The notes: generated by a model not told the origin, from the letters alone. A stretch of DNA of 64,000 nt from Fusobacterium nucleatum_L (GCF_050231725.1 NZ_CP077172.1:868001-932000), one strand, 5' to 3'. Positions 42,051 to 50,692 are shown, counted from the stretch's first letter. Numbers and translations are program-made.

Positions 42051-42704
42051 ATGGAAAAATATTTAAAGATTGAAAAAATCTCTGATGTTGATGATGATAA
42101 ATGGGCTTTATTATCTCAAGAAATAAAAAAAGGTTCACTTATCATCTATCCAACTGATACTGTCTATGGTTTAGGGGCTATCGTTACTAATGAGAAAAGT
42201 ATAAATAATGTCTATTTAGCAAAAAGTAGAAGTTTTACTTCTCCTCTAATTGCGCTTTTAAGTTCAGTTGACAAAGTTGAAGAAGTTGCTTATGTTTCTG
42301 ATAAGAATAAGGAACTTTTAAATAAATTAGCCAAAGCTTTCTGGCCAGGTGCATTAACTGTAATACTAAAAAGAAAAGAGCATATACCTGGTATTATGGT
42401 TTCTGGTGGTGACACTATTGGTGTGAGAATACCTAATTTAGATTTAGCTATAAAGATTATAGATTTGGCTGGAGGAATTTTAGCCACAACAAGTGCTAAT
42501 ATATCAGGTGAAGCCACTCCAAAATCTTATGAAGAATTATCTGAGGCTATAAAATCAAAAGTTGATATTTTAGTAGATTCTGGTAAATGTAAATTGGGTG
42601 AGGCTTCAACTATAATTGATTTAACTACTGATATTCCAAAAATACTTAGAAAAGGTGCAATATCAATAGAAGAAATTGAAAAAATAATTGGAAGAGTGGG
42701 GTGA
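42051..42704 (+). CDS. tsaC: Threonylcarbamoyl-AMP synthase (TsaC/Sua5 family)
   Basis: This enzyme makes threonylcarbamoyl-AMP for the t6A37 modification of ANN-decoding tRNAs. The 217 residues fit the short TsaC-like form with a small extra C-terminus. It has IYPTDTVYGLGA, KSRSFTSPLIAL, RIPNLDLA and TSANISGEATP. There is almost no Shine-Dalgarno, and it begins one base after the prs stop, so coupled translation is likely. Confidence 0.94.
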   Translation: MEKYLKIEKISDVDDDKWALLSQEIKKGSLIIYPTDTVYGLGAIVTNEKSINNVYLAKSRSFTSPLIALLSSVDKVEEVAYVSDKNKELLNKLAKAFWPGALTVILKRKEHIPGIMVSGGDTIGVRIPNLDLAIKIIDLAGGILATTSANISGEATPKSYEELSEAIKSKVDILVDSGKCKLGEASTIIDLTTDIPKILRKGAISIEEIEKIIGRVG

Positions 42705-42709
42705 TAAAT

Positions 42710-43144
42710 ATGAAAGCTACAAGAGTTAATCCTGGAACATTAAATCCTATGGAAATGAATAATATGTCTTTGATGATGGGAATGATGAACAGTATTCAAA
42801 AAATAGGAAAAGGTAAAAGAAAATATACTATCAAACTTGATAAAAGTGATAAAAGACTTCTTGTTAGATTTATAAATGAAGCTAAAAAGCAATTTTCTGA
42901 TACAGCTTCTAATAGTCAATATGCAGGTGTATATAATTTTCTAACTTATATTACAGATATAGCTTCTAAAAAAGAAAGCACTGAAATAAAAATGAGTTAT
43001 GAAGAACAAGATTTTATTAAAAGAATGTTACAAGACTCTGTTAGAGGAATGGAAAAAATGCAATTCTTCTGGTATCAATTTATTAGAAAATTTACTGTAA
43101 GAATGCTAACAAAACAATACAGAGAATTATTAAAGAAATTCTAA
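42710..43144 (+). CDS. Hypothetical basic protein
   Basis: A 144-residue, basic, mostly helical protein. The N-terminus is Met/Asn-rich (NPMEMNNMSLMMGMMNS), and the remainder has regularly spaced Lys/Arg and aromatic residues (FFWYQFIRKFTVRML). No domain recognised. The ATG at 42710 is eight bases after GGGG; a GTG at 42701 overlaps the tsaC stop. It appears to be the last gene of the dnaJ-like/glmU/prs/tsaC operon. Confidence 0.75.
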   Translation: MKATRVNPGTLNPMEMNNMSLMMGMMNSIQKIGKGKRKYTIKLDKSDKRLLVRFINEAKKQFSDTASNSQYAGVYNFLTYITDIASKKESTEIKMSYEEQDFIKRMLQDSVRGMEKMQFFWYQFIRKFTVRMLTKQYRELLKKF

Positions 43145-43181
43145 TATATAGATGTGCTAGCAAAACCATCTTTAAAAAACT

Positions 43182-43212
43182 AGACTTGGGGTGCAAGTCC
43201 CCTTTTTTATTT
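43182..43212 (+). terminator. Terminator after the hypothetical gene
   Basis: Stem GACTTG/CAAGTC (or the alternative GGGG/CCCC) is followed by CCCC and six T. The two stems are mutually exclusive. Confidence 0.65.
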
Positions 43213-43263
43213 GTAAAATATTATATAAAAAGAACTTTATCAATCTTTACTTTTTTATCTCAA

Positions 43264-43336
43264 CTACTTGTCAGCCATAAATATTTTTCGAGCTCCACAA
43301 AGGCTCTCCAAATATTTATGGACGCCGCAGTAGTTT
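43264..43336 (+). repeat. Long imperfect hairpin repeat, copy 2
   Basis: This 73-base block starts CTACTTGTCAGCC and ends CAGTAGTTT. Its main stem CCATAAATATTT/AAATATTTATGG is a perfect 12 bp. It is about 79 percent identical by hand count to the copy at 7231-7302 (minus). Paired changes keep the helix while the internal-loop sequences stay conserved. It lies upstream of the radical-SAM gene, in the sense strand of that gene. Confidence 0.85.
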
Positions 43337-43405
43337 CGTTTAAAATTTATTTAATAGATTTTTATATAATATTTTAAATAAATCAGCTATAGGTATTGGA
43401 GGAAA

Positions 43406-44119
43406 ATGGGAATTAGGTATAGTAAGGTAGAAGGAAAATTTCAAAGGGAGATAGTTCTCTTAAAGTCTTTTCCTTGTACTTATGGGAAATGTAGTTTTTG
43501 TAACTACATAGAGGATAACTCAAATAATGAGGAAGAAATTAATGGAGTTAATTTGGAAGTTTTAAAGGAAATAACAGGAGAATTTAAAATTTTAGAAGTT
43601 ATAAATTCAGGCTCTGTCTTTGAAATTCCTAAGAAAACTTTGAAAAAAATTAGAGAAGTAGTTTATGAAAAGAATATAAAGATTCTGTATTTTGAGATTT
43701 TTTATTCTTATCTTTCTCGTTTAAATGAAATTATTGACTATTTTAATGAAAAGAAAAAAGTCGAAATTAGGTTTAGAACAGGGATAGAAAGTTTTGATAA
43801 TGATTTTAGAAGAAAAGTCTATAATAAAAATATTTCCTTAGATGAAAAGAAAATAAAAGAATTATCAGAAAAAATATATTCAGTTTGCCTGTTGATAGCA
43901 ACTCAAGGACAAACAAAAGAAATGATAAAAAAAGATATTGAGATTGGCTTAAAATACTTTAAAGCTATAACAATAAATGTTTTTGTAGATAATGGAACAA
44001 CTGTAAAAAGGGATATTGAACTTGTAAAATGGTTTGTACAAGATATGAAACATCTCTTCAATGATGATAGAATTGAAATTTTAATAGATAATAAGGATTT
44101 GGGGGTTTTTGAACAATGA
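43406..44119 (+). CDS. Radical SAM protein with a noncanonical CX4CX2C motif
   Basis: A 237-residue protein. The probable [4Fe-4S]-SAM motif is C24-TYGK-C29-SF-C32 (CX4CX2C), unlike the usual CX3CX2C. Downstream strands (KILEVINSGSVFEIP, KILYFEIFYSYLSRL, VEIRFRTGIESFD) fit a partial TIM barrel with the GSVFE region resembling the SAM-binding GGE strand. GGAGG precedes the ATG. Its stop overlaps the start of the YhhQ-type transporter by ATGA, so the two are translationally coupled, which points to processing of an imported 7-deazaguanine. A radical-SAM queuosine lyase (QueL) is known from Clostridioides; whether this is an orthologue is inference. Confidence 0.75.
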   Translation: MGIRYSKVEGKFQREIVLLKSFPCTYGKCSFCNYIEDNSNNEEEINGVNLEVLKEITGEFKILEVINSGSVFEIPKKTLKKIREVVYEKNIKILYFEIFYSYLSRLNEIIDYFNEKKKVEIRFRTGIESFDNDFRRKVYNKNISLDEKKIKELSEKIYSVCLLIATQGQTKEMIKKDIEIGLKYFKAITINVFVDNGTTVKRDIELVKWFVQDMKHLFNDDRIEILIDNKDLGVFEQ

Positions 44120-44823
44120 TACATAATATATTTCTTTGGTTTTTAATGTTGGTAATTAATTTTTCTTGTATACTTTTTGCTTATAGAAAATTTGGGAAAA
44201 TAGGACTATACATTTGGGTTCCAATTTCTACAATTTTGGCAAATATACAAGTTGTTATACTTGTAAACCTTTTTGGCTTGGAAGCAACTCTTGGAAATAT
44301 ACTATATGCAGGAGGATTTTTAATAACTGATATTTTAAGTGAAAACTATGGTAAAAAGGCTGCAAATACAGCAGTAAAAATTGGTTTTTTCTCTTTGGTT
44401 GCAACAACTTTAATAATGCAATGTGCTATACACTTTAAACCTCTTGATATCCCAGAAGGTTTAGCTATATTTGAAAGTGTAAAAAGTATATTTTCATTAT
44501 TACCAAGATTAGCTATTGCCTCACTTATTGCATATTTAATATCTCAATTTCATGATGTTTGGTTATATCATAAAATTAGGGAATTCTTTCCTGAAAAAAA
44601 ATTTATTTGGCTTAGAAATAATGGAAGTACAATGTTAAGCCAACTTATAGATAATGTGGTGTTCACAACTATTGCTTTCTATGGAGTATACCCAATAGAT
44701 GTAATGTTTAATATCTTCTTATCAACATATATAATTAAATTTATAGTTGCTATCTGTGATACACCATTTGTATATATTGCTGATAAGATGTTTAGAGATA
44801 AAAAGATACCTGAGGATATTTAA
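44116..44823 (+). CDS. yhhQ: Queuosine precursor transporter, YhhQ/VUT family
   Basis: A 235-residue inner-membrane protein with about six helices. It has the family segment GGFLITDILSENYGKKAANTAVKIG (core T-D-I-L-S-E-x-Y-G) and the C-terminal FIVAICDTPFVYIADKM. YhhQ proteins import queuine-pathway bases such as preQ0/preQ1. It starts inside the stop of the radical-SAM gene (ATGA overlap) and ends in a terminator. Confidence 0.9.
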   Translation: MIHNIFLWFLMLVINFSCILFAYRKFGKIGLYIWVPISTILANIQVVILVNLFGLEATLGNILYAGGFLITDILSENYGKKAANTAVKIGFFSLVATTLIMQCAIHFKPLDIPEGLAIFESVKSIFSLLPRLAIASLIAYLISQFHDVWLYHKIREFFPEKKFIWLRNNGSTMLSQLIDNVVFTTIAFYGVYPIDVMFNIFLSTYIIKFIVAICDTPFVYIADKMFRDKKIPEDI

Positions 44824-44844
44824 TTAAATAAATTTGACTTATTA

Positions 44845-44887
44845 AAAAAGGGATTATTTCTATAAAAAATGGAAACTATCCCTTTTT
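44845..44887 (+). terminator. Terminator after yhhQ
   Basis: Outer stem AAAAAGGGA/TCCCTTTTT with an inner TTTC/GGAAA pairing and a T-rich 3' side. Confidence 0.82.
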
Positions 44888-44899
44888 ATTTTATATAAT

Positions 44900-44942
44900 A
44901 TATTATCTAACTATTGACTTTTTTATACATTTTAGATAATAT
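44900..44942 (+). promoter_or_regulatory. Promoter and palindromic operator of the XRE gene
   Basis: TTGACT (44914-44919), 17-base spacer, TAATAT (44937-44942). A perfect 11-bp inverted repeat, ATATTATCTAA (44900-44910) and TTAGATAATAT (44932-44942), flanks the -35 and covers the -10. The half-site centres are 32 bp apart, about three helical turns, which suits two dimers or a loop. Autorepression by the encoded XRE protein is likely. Confidence 0.75.
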
Positions 44943-44949
44943 GTTATAT

Positions 44950-45234
44950 ATGAAGATGAATTTTTTAAATATAAAAGCACCAAAGGAAATACAATTAGAA
45001 ATAGCAAAAAATGTTAGAAAAAGAAGAAAAGAATTAAAGTTAACACAGGAAGAATTTTCAAAAAAATCGGGGGTGAGTTTTGGTTCAATAAAGCGTTTTG
45101 AAAATACTGGTGAAATTTCTCTTTTTTCTCTTATAAAAATTGCTATTATTTTAGGATGTGAAGATGAATTTTTAAACTTATTTCAACAAAAACAATATAA
45201 TTCTATTGAGGAGATAATAAATGAACAAGATTAA
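44950..45234 (+). CDS. XRE-family HTH regulator (orphan antitoxin-like)
   Basis: A 94-residue protein with a Cro/CI helix-turn-helix: NVRKRRKELKLTQEEFSKKSGVSFGSIKRFENTG (core L-T-Q-E-E-F-x-x-x-x-G-V-S). The C-terminal helices are like those of HipB-type antitoxins. The promoter -10 is only 8 bases before the ATG at 44950, so the mRNA is nearly leaderless; the longer reading from 44914 would start inside the promoter. Its last codons contain GAGGAG seven bases before an ATG (45221), a typical coupling site for a second gene, but that frame stops after 34 codons. Confidence 0.8.
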   Translation: MKMNFLNIKAPKEIQLEIAKNVRKRRKELKLTQEEFSKKSGVSFGSIKRFENTGEISLFSLIKIAIILGCEDEFLNLFQQKQYNSIEEIINEQD

Positions 45235-45325
45235 ATCTCTATTTTTCTATTTGATTTCTTTAAAGTCTTTATCCCTTAAATCAATTAGTCTTAGATTTTC
45301 TCCAACTAAAACAACCTTTGAGTAA
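45221..45325 (+). pseudogene. Possible remnant of a coupled downstream (toxin?) gene
   Basis: An ATG with GAGGAG seven bases upstream overlaps the XRE 3' end. The frame reads MNKIKSLFFYLI and ends after 34 codons, running antisense through the 3' end of the next gene. HTH genes of this kind are commonly followed by hipA-like toxin genes starting in this way. The short frame is consistent with loss of that gene, but coincidence is possible. Confidence 0.3.
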
Positions 45326-45807
45326 ACTACATTTTGATATTTATCTCCGGTTCCTTCTTGGAAAAGATAACTATTAGCATTTATATCCACATTGAAACCA
45401 TCTGTCTTATAAGCTATAAAAAGCAAGTCTTTTTCATCAGTTTTTTCTTTTGTAATCTTAACATATCTTGCAACCTTATTTTCATCTAGACGGACAGCTA
45501 CATATGCTTTTTTAGAATAAGCCAACTTCCTTGCTTCTTTTATTTCATCAACTTCATTTTCATCTTCTCCACCATAAATATATGTTCTATTGTTATGTAT
45601 AAAATCTCTGACTTTATCTGTAATACCATAATTCAAAATCATATAGTCACCTTGTAAAAGTGAACGAGGGTCAACAGGTGCAAGTTCCAAATAGAAATAG
45701 CTATCTAATTTCTTATAATTTTCCTCTTTAATTGCAGAAAAAGCTGTTACTATAAAAAGAATTACAATATTTGCGATTAAAAGCATTTTCTTAATATTAT
45801 TACTCAT
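45247..45807 (-). CDS. GDYXXLXY domain protein
   Basis: A 186-residue protein with an N-terminal membrane anchor (MLLIANIVILFIVTAFSAI), then the diagnostic segment ELAPVDPRSLLQGDYMILNYGI, which contains GDYxxLxY. The extracytoplasmic part is charged with many Tyr and Lys. The family is nearly always encoded next to DUF2157 membrane proteins, as here. The ATG at 45807 overlaps the stop of that gene by 8 bases with GGGG upstream; a start at 45831 is unsupported. Function unknown. Confidence 0.88.
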   Translation of the reverse strand: MSNNIKKMLLIANIVILFIVTAFSAIKEENYKKLDSYFYLELAPVDPRSLLQGDYMILNYGITDKVRDFIHNNRTYIYGGEDENEVDEIKEARKLAYSKKAYVAVRLDENKVARYVKITKEKTDEKDLLFIAYKTDGFNVDINANSYLFQEGTGDKYQNVVYSKVVLVGENLRLIDLRDKDFKEIK

Positions 45808-47605
45808 TATTCTCAACCCCTTTAAATCCATATTTCAATATTAAATAAGCTACTAGAAGTAGCCCTCCTGAAATACTAAAAGCTACTGATTTATCAAGTA
45901 ATGTCTTATAAAAACCAAGATAATAAGCAAATATTAGATAGCTTGTTGCTAAAATAGAGAATGTAATTCCCCATTTACTATTTCTATAAACATAAATTAA
46001 CATCAACAATAAAGTGATAGCTAAACTTAAAATCTCTGAATATGCAAAATAATTTAATGCTATCCACATAAGAGATAAAATTACTTTTAAACTTTGATTT
46101 TGAATTTCTTTAGATATTATCAATATTCCGATTATTGTAGTAAGTATTATTAATATAATATTATAGTAATTAAAATAAATAGAAGCATCAGAAAGCTTAT
46201 CAGTTATAAGAGCTCCTACTCCTAACAGATAAAAACCTATTGTTGCTATAAAAAGCAATGAAATTTCGTTTCCATATAAAATTCTTTTTATTTTCTCATT
46301 TGAAAGTAACTTTTTATTGAATATAAAGTATCCCTCTGCAATAAGAGCTATGTAGATAGGAATGTAATAATAATTGTCATATTCAAATTTCTCAATAAGA
46401 AAATAAGCTAATAAACAATAATGTAAAGGTAGTAAAAGTATTTCTAATGCCCTTGTTGGCATAGTAAAGCAGAATACATCATAGATAATTGTAATAATCA
46501 ATAATATAGTTAAAGTTTTCATTTCTAAATAAAATCCTAAGTATCCTCCAAGACATATAAGACCTACAATAAATGTTACTATTTCTAATTTATTTTTTTC
46601 AAAATTAAGTATTCTTGCTGCAAAATATGAAAAAGCAATTAAAATAATGGCAATTCCTATAAGCGATTCCTCTCCTAAACCTATTAACATCAATAGAGAA
46701 AATACAAAAGCCAAAAGTAAGAAAAATGCAAAAATCTTTAATGAGGCTACTACTATATTTGTAAACTTTTGAATATTTTTATTTTCTATTTTTGAAATAG
46801 ACTTAACTATTGCAGCTATAGTCCCTATTATAACAAGAAGAGAGAGAAATATATAAAAACTTATATCTCCATAAAGCATTTCTTTAGCTAGCTTTATTAA
46901 AAAAGCTACTCCAAAAAAACCAAGAGATGTTATTGAAAGTATTTTTACAGTTAGTTTTTTAAGCTGTTTATAAGCTACTAAATAAACTCCTCCTATGAAT
47001 AATATATATAACATTGTAGCTATAACACTATATTCATCAACAATAGTTGCTATAAAACCACTTGTTATAAAGCATACATAAAATATTCCTATCATTATGT
47101 TATAAAATATATTATTAAATTTAAAATTAAATTTCTTTTGTAACAATGGATATATCATTAATATTATTCCAAAAATTAAAGAGCCCAAAAATAATACAAT
47201 AGGACCAGATAAGTATAAGTCCAAATAAAAACTTGTTGCTATTGCTACAATCACACTAAATAAAGTTAAGATAGAATAATAGCCTGTTACTAATATTGGA
47301 ATTATTAAAAATATAGCCCAGTTTCTAAATAATATCCATGTATCTGCTCCCGTTTGATAGACTTGACCATAGACTGCAAATAAACTTCCTATCATAAACG
47401 AAGAAAAAAATAATGCTAAGTTTCTATAAACTTCTTTTTTTAGTTGCAAATAGCCTACAAGACCAACTACAATTAAAACAGTTGGAATTGCAAGTTTTCC
47501 AACATTTGACATAGTTTCCCAATTATATGCTATAAATGATGTCACTCCAGCTATTAAAAATACAACAGAGAAAAGTAAAAAAAACTTCTTTATTTTCTCA
47601 AACAT
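45800..47605 (-). CDS. DUF2157 polytopic membrane protein
   Basis: A 601-residue protein that is almost all membrane helices, roughly 16-18. The N-terminal segment (FFLLFSVVFLIAGVTSFIAYNWETMSNVGKLAIP, core A-Y-N-W) is typical of DUF2157. Together with the downstream GDYXXLXY protein it forms a conserved two-gene unit of unknown role, possibly an envelope sensor or assembly factor. I start at the ATG at 47605 with AGGTGAT upstream. Confidence 0.85.
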   Translation of the reverse strand: MFEKIKKFFLLFSVVFLIAGVTSFIAYNWETMSNVGKLAIPTVLIVVGLVGYLQLKKEVYRNLALFFSSFMIGSLFAVYGQVYQTGADTWILFRNWAIFLIIPILVTGYYSILTLFSVIVAIATSFYLDLYLSGPIVLFLGSLIFGIILMIYPLLQKKFNFKFNNIFYNIMIGIFYVCFITSGFIATIVDEYSVIATMLYILFIGGVYLVAYKQLKKLTVKILSITSLGFFGVAFLIKLAKEMLYGDISFYIFLSLLVIIGTIAAIVKSISKIENKNIQKFTNIVVASLKIFAFFLLLAFVFSLLMLIGLGEESLIGIAIILIAFSYFAARILNFEKNKLEIVTFIVGLICLGGYLGFYLEMKTLTILLIITIIYDVFCFTMPTRALEILLLPLHYCLLAYFLIEKFEYDNYYYIPIYIALIAEGYFIFNKKLLSNEKIKRILYGNEISLLFIATIGFYLLGVGALITDKLSDASIYFNYYNIILIILTTIIGILIISKEIQNQSLKVILSLMWIALNYFAYSEILSLAITLLLMLIYVYRNSKWGITFSILATSYLIFAYYLGFYKTLLDKSVAFSISGGLLLVAYLILKYGFKGVENNE

Positions 47606-47690
47606 AATATCACCTATCACTTTCTTATTATTAAGATAATTAATTGTAGCATATAATCATTAAGATTAGGTTAATTTTACTAATTTAGAT

Positions 47691-47732
47691 AAAAAATGCA
47701 CCTCCAAGCTTATCTCTAAGGTCTTTGGTGCA
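47691..47732 (-). terminator. Terminator of the arsC-like/brnQ/tyrS unit
   Basis: Minus-strand structure closed by TGCACC/GGTGCA with inner pairs, followed by six T, 26 bases after the tyrS stop. Confidence 0.8.
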
Positions 47733-47757
47733 ATTTCAATTATAAAATCTAAGATTT

Positions 47758-48969
47758 TTACTGTTTTTTAACAATGTTATAGAATTTCTTTTTACCTAAT
47801 TTTAAAAGCCCTAAAGTATTATCATTTAAAGCAAACTTAACATCTGTTACCTTTTCATCATTTAAAGACATTCCATTTTGTTCTATAAGTCTTCTTCCTT
47901 CACTTTTAGTCTTTATAATTTTTCTATCAACCAAAACATCTAGTAATTCTTTTGAAAAATCTTCATCAGTCACTTCAATTTTTGGTGCATTATCTAAATT
48001 GTTTCCACTTCCAAATAATGCTTCTGTTGCTTCCTTAGCTTTTGTTGCTTCTTCTTCTCCATGAATAATTTTTGTTACTTCATAAGCTAATACTTTTTTA
48101 GCTTCATTTATTTCTGCATCTTTTAATGCTCCAAGTCTTCTAACTTCGTCCATAGGTAAGAAAGTTAAAAGTGCTAGACACTTCTCAACATCTTGGTCAT
48201 CTATATTTCTCCAATATTGGTAGAAGTCATAAGGACTTGTTTTTTTAGGGTCTAACCACAATGCTCCTTTAGCAGTTTTCCCCATTTTCTTCCCTTCACT
48301 ATTAGTTAGTAAAGTACAAGTCATAGCATAAGCTGATTTTCTATCTTTTCTTCTTAGTAATTCAACACCTGCTATCATATTAGACCATTGGTCATCTCCA
48401 CCTAATTGCATAGTACAATTATACTTGTTATTTAAAACATAGAAGTCATAAGCTTGCATTATCATATAGTTAAATTCTAAGAAAGATAATCCATTTTCCA
48501 TTCTTGACTTATAGCATTCTGCTGCAAGCATTCTATTTACTGAAAAATGTTCTCCTACATCTCTTAAAAATTCAATATAGTTTAGGTTTCTTAGCCAATC
48601 TGCATTGTTTGCAAGTATAGCTTTACCATCAGAAAAATCTATAAATTTTTGCATTTGTTTTTTTATACATTCAACATTGTGGTCTATCATTTCAACAGTC
48701 ATCATAGTTCTCATATCACTTCTACCACTTGGGTCACCAATCATTCCAGTTCCCCCTCCTGCTAGAGCTATTGGTCTGTGTCCATGTTGTTGCATATGTG
48801 CCATAAACATCATTGCTATAAAGTGTCCTACATGTAAGCTATCTGCTGTTGGGTCAAATCCTATATAGAAAGTAACTTTTTCTTTTCCTAGGATTTCCCT
48901 AATTTCTTCTTCATGTGTAAGTTGTTTTAAATATCCTCTTTCTTTTAATACATCATATACATTAAGCAT
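47758..48969 (-). CDS. tyrS: Tyrosyl-tRNA synthetase
   Basis: This class I enzyme charges tRNA-Tyr; 403 residues. The HIGH-type motif is HVGH (FDPTADSLHVGHF), the KMSKS-type loop is KMGKT near residue 235, and the last 70 residues are an S4 RNA-binding domain. I start at the ATG at 48969, five bases after GGAGG; the longer reading from 49008 is inside brnQ. The start overlaps the brnQ stop by 8 bases. No T-box leader is present. Confidence 0.96.
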   Translation of the reverse strand: MLNVYDVLKERGYLKQLTHEEEIREILGKEKVTFYIGFDPTADSLHVGHFIAMMFMAHMQQHGHRPIALAGGGTGMIGDPSGRSDMRTMMTVEMIDHNVECIKKQMQKFIDFSDGKAILANNADWLRNLNYIEFLRDVGEHFSVNRMLAAECYKSRMENGLSFLEFNYMIMQAYDFYVLNNKYNCTMQLGGDDQWSNMIAGVELLRRKDRKSAYAMTCTLLTNSEGKKMGKTAKGALWLDPKKTSPYDFYQYWRNIDDQDVEKCLALLTFLPMDEVRRLGALKDAEINEAKKVLAYEVTKIIHGEEEATKAKEATEALFGSGNNLDNAPKIEVTDEDFSKELLDVLVDRKIIKTKSEGRRLIEQNGMSLNDEKVTDVKFALNDNTLGLLKLGKKKFYNIVKKQ

Positions 48970-50245
48970 TTTTTCCTCCATCCTTAAAAAAATAACAACA
49001 AATTCCAACTATTAAAGCTGGTACTAGCCAAGGTAAACCTAAGTTTACAAGTGGTAGTGAATTATAAATATTTGTAAAGATTGTTGGTACAGTAATACCA
49101 GTTACAGAAATTCCTTCATAAAGTCCAATAAGTCCTGCTACTAACACAACTCCTTTAAACACATTAGCATTTTTTATACGGAAGAAGTTTAAAATTATTA
49201 AAGCAATGCTTATTGGATATAGGAATACTAAAACTGGAACTGATATAATAACTATTTTATTAACTCCAAATATTGCAAATAGAAAACCTATGATTGTTGT
49301 TACTACTACTAATTTTTCATAAGATATTTTCATAAGGTCACTAAAATATTCTGCAACAGTAACTATAAGTCCTATTGAAGTTGTAAGACAAGCTCCTGCA
49401 ACACAGATAGCCAATATTAAATATCCAATTTTTCCTAAAAGATTTGTTGAAATTTTTACAAGTAAATCTGTTTTTTCTGCTCCTGCTACTAATTCCATTC
49501 CACCAAAACTTGCACCAATATATGTTAGACCAGCATAAACTATTGTAAGTCCTATTGCTGCAATAAATCCAACTTTTAAAAGATAAGAAAATTCTTGCTT
49601 TTCTGTAAGTTTAGTCTTCCCTCTTATAGCATTTAGTATAACTGTAGAAAATACTATCGTTGCTAAAGCATCCATAGTTTGATATCCTTCTACAAAACCT
49701 TTTTTAAACGGTAGTTCATAAACTTTTTCTACAATCTCTGAACCATTAAAAAATACTCCTTTAACTAAAATTATTAATAAAACTATTAATAGTATTGGTG
49801 TTAGAATCTTACCTACTCTGTCCACAACTTCTGATGATTTTAATGAAAATAATAAAGCTAGCAAGAAGTAAACTATTAAATATACATATTTCAATGTTGA
49901 AGTTGTAAGTCCTGCATGATAAAATGTTACTTCATAAGCTGTGGCACCTGTTCTTGGTAGAGCTAAAAGTGGTCCTATCGATAAAATAAGTGCTATTCCA
50001 TAAAATTTTGCAAATAAAGGTGAAACCTTATCTGAAAAACTATCTAAACTTTTTCCTGCATTTGCAGATGCAATTATTCCCATAAGTGGAATTCCTACTC
50101 CTGTTAAAATAAAAGCAATTGTAGCTATTCCCCAATTACTTCCTAATTCATAACCTAACATAGGAGGAAATATTAAGTTTCCTGCTCCAAATAGCATTGC
50201 AAACAATGCAAATCCTGCTGTAACAACATCTATCATATTATACAT
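48962..50245 (-). CDS. brnQ: Branched-chain amino acid:cation symporter BrnQ
   Basis: A 427-residue, 12-helix LIVCS-family transporter for Leu/Ile/Val, usually Na+-driven, which fits the Na+-type ATPase of this genome. N-terminal GFALFAMLFGAGNLIFPPMLG is the family signature. It starts 1 base after the ArsC-like gene stop and overlaps tyrS at the end. Confidence 0.93.
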   Translation of the reverse strand: MYNMIDVVTAGFALFAMLFGAGNLIFPPMLGYELGSNWGIATIAFILTGVGIPLMGIIASANAGKSLDSFSDKVSPLFAKFYGIALILSIGPLLALPRTGATAYEVTFYHAGLTTSTLKYVYLIVYFLLALLFSLKSSEVVDRVGKILTPILLIVLLIILVKGVFFNGSEIVEKVYELPFKKGFVEGYQTMDALATIVFSTVILNAIRGKTKLTEKQEFSYLLKVGFIAAIGLTIVYAGLTYIGASFGGMELVAGAEKTDLLVKISTNLLGKIGYLILAICVAGACLTTSIGLIVTVAEYFSDLMKISYEKLVVVTTIIGFLFAIFGVNKIVIISVPVLVFLYPISIALIILNFFRIKNANVFKGVVLVAGLIGLYEGISVTGITVPTIFTNIYNSLPLVNLGLPWLVPALIVGICCYFFKDGGKNA

Positions 50246-50246
50246 T

Positions 50247-50621
50247 TTATTTTTCCCCTTTTAATAATTCTTTCCATTCCTCTTCTTTAAAACCATTTAA
50301 GACTTTATCTTTTGTAACTATCATAGGTCTTTTTACAAGTTTCCCATCAGTTGCTAATAATTTAAACATTTCTTCTTCTGTCATTGTTGGTAACTTATCT
50401 TTTAACTCCATTTCTCTATACAAAATACCACTTGTATTAAAAAATTTCTTCAATTCTTTTTCACTTTTTTTATAGAATTTCTTTAACTCTGCCTCAGTTG
50501 GATTATCTTTTACTATATCTCTTTCTGTAAATTCTATCGAGTTTTCTTCTAACCATTTTTTTGCTTTTTGGCAAGTTGAACATCTCGGATAACAAAAAAA
50601 TACTATATCTTTATCTTTCAT
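50247..50621 (-). CDS. ArsC/Spx-family protein
   Basis: A 124-residue thioredoxin-fold protein with the N-terminal motif CYPRCSTCQKAKKWLEENSI, including CSTC, and the conserved RPMIV near residue 98. Members are arsenate reductases or Spx/MgsR-type redox regulators. No ars genes are nearby and it leads a transporter/synthetase operon, so the activity is open. AGGGGG precedes the ATG. Confidence 0.85.
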   Translation of the reverse strand: MKDKDIVFFCYPRCSTCQKAKKWLEENSIEFTERDIVKDNPTEAELKKFYKKSEKELKKFFNTSGILYREMELKDKLPTMTEEEMFKLLATDGKLVKRPMIVTKDKVLNGFKEEEWKELLKGEK

Positions 50622-50659
50622 TTTATTCCCCCTAAACTATTTATTGTATTAATTTTAAA

Positions 50660-50688
50660 ATTATACCACAAGTACCAATAATTAACAA
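50660..50688 (-). promoter_or_regulatory. Promoter of the arsC-like/brnQ/tyrS operon
   Basis: Minus-strand TTGTTA (50683-50688), 17-base spacer, TATAAT (50660-50665). Confidence 0.65.
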
Positions 50689-50692
50689 TAAA

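Noticed and set aside
43182..43212. tRNA fragment suggested by the T-arm-like sequence GGGGTGCAAGTCCCC
   Set aside because: No acceptor, D or anticodon arm nearby, and a T run follows; it is better read as a terminator.
48962..49010. T-box leader for tyrS
   Set aside because: tyrS starts inside the 3' end of brnQ, and no AGGGUGGNACCGCG-type T-box sequence is present there or upstream of the operon; the same holds for valS.
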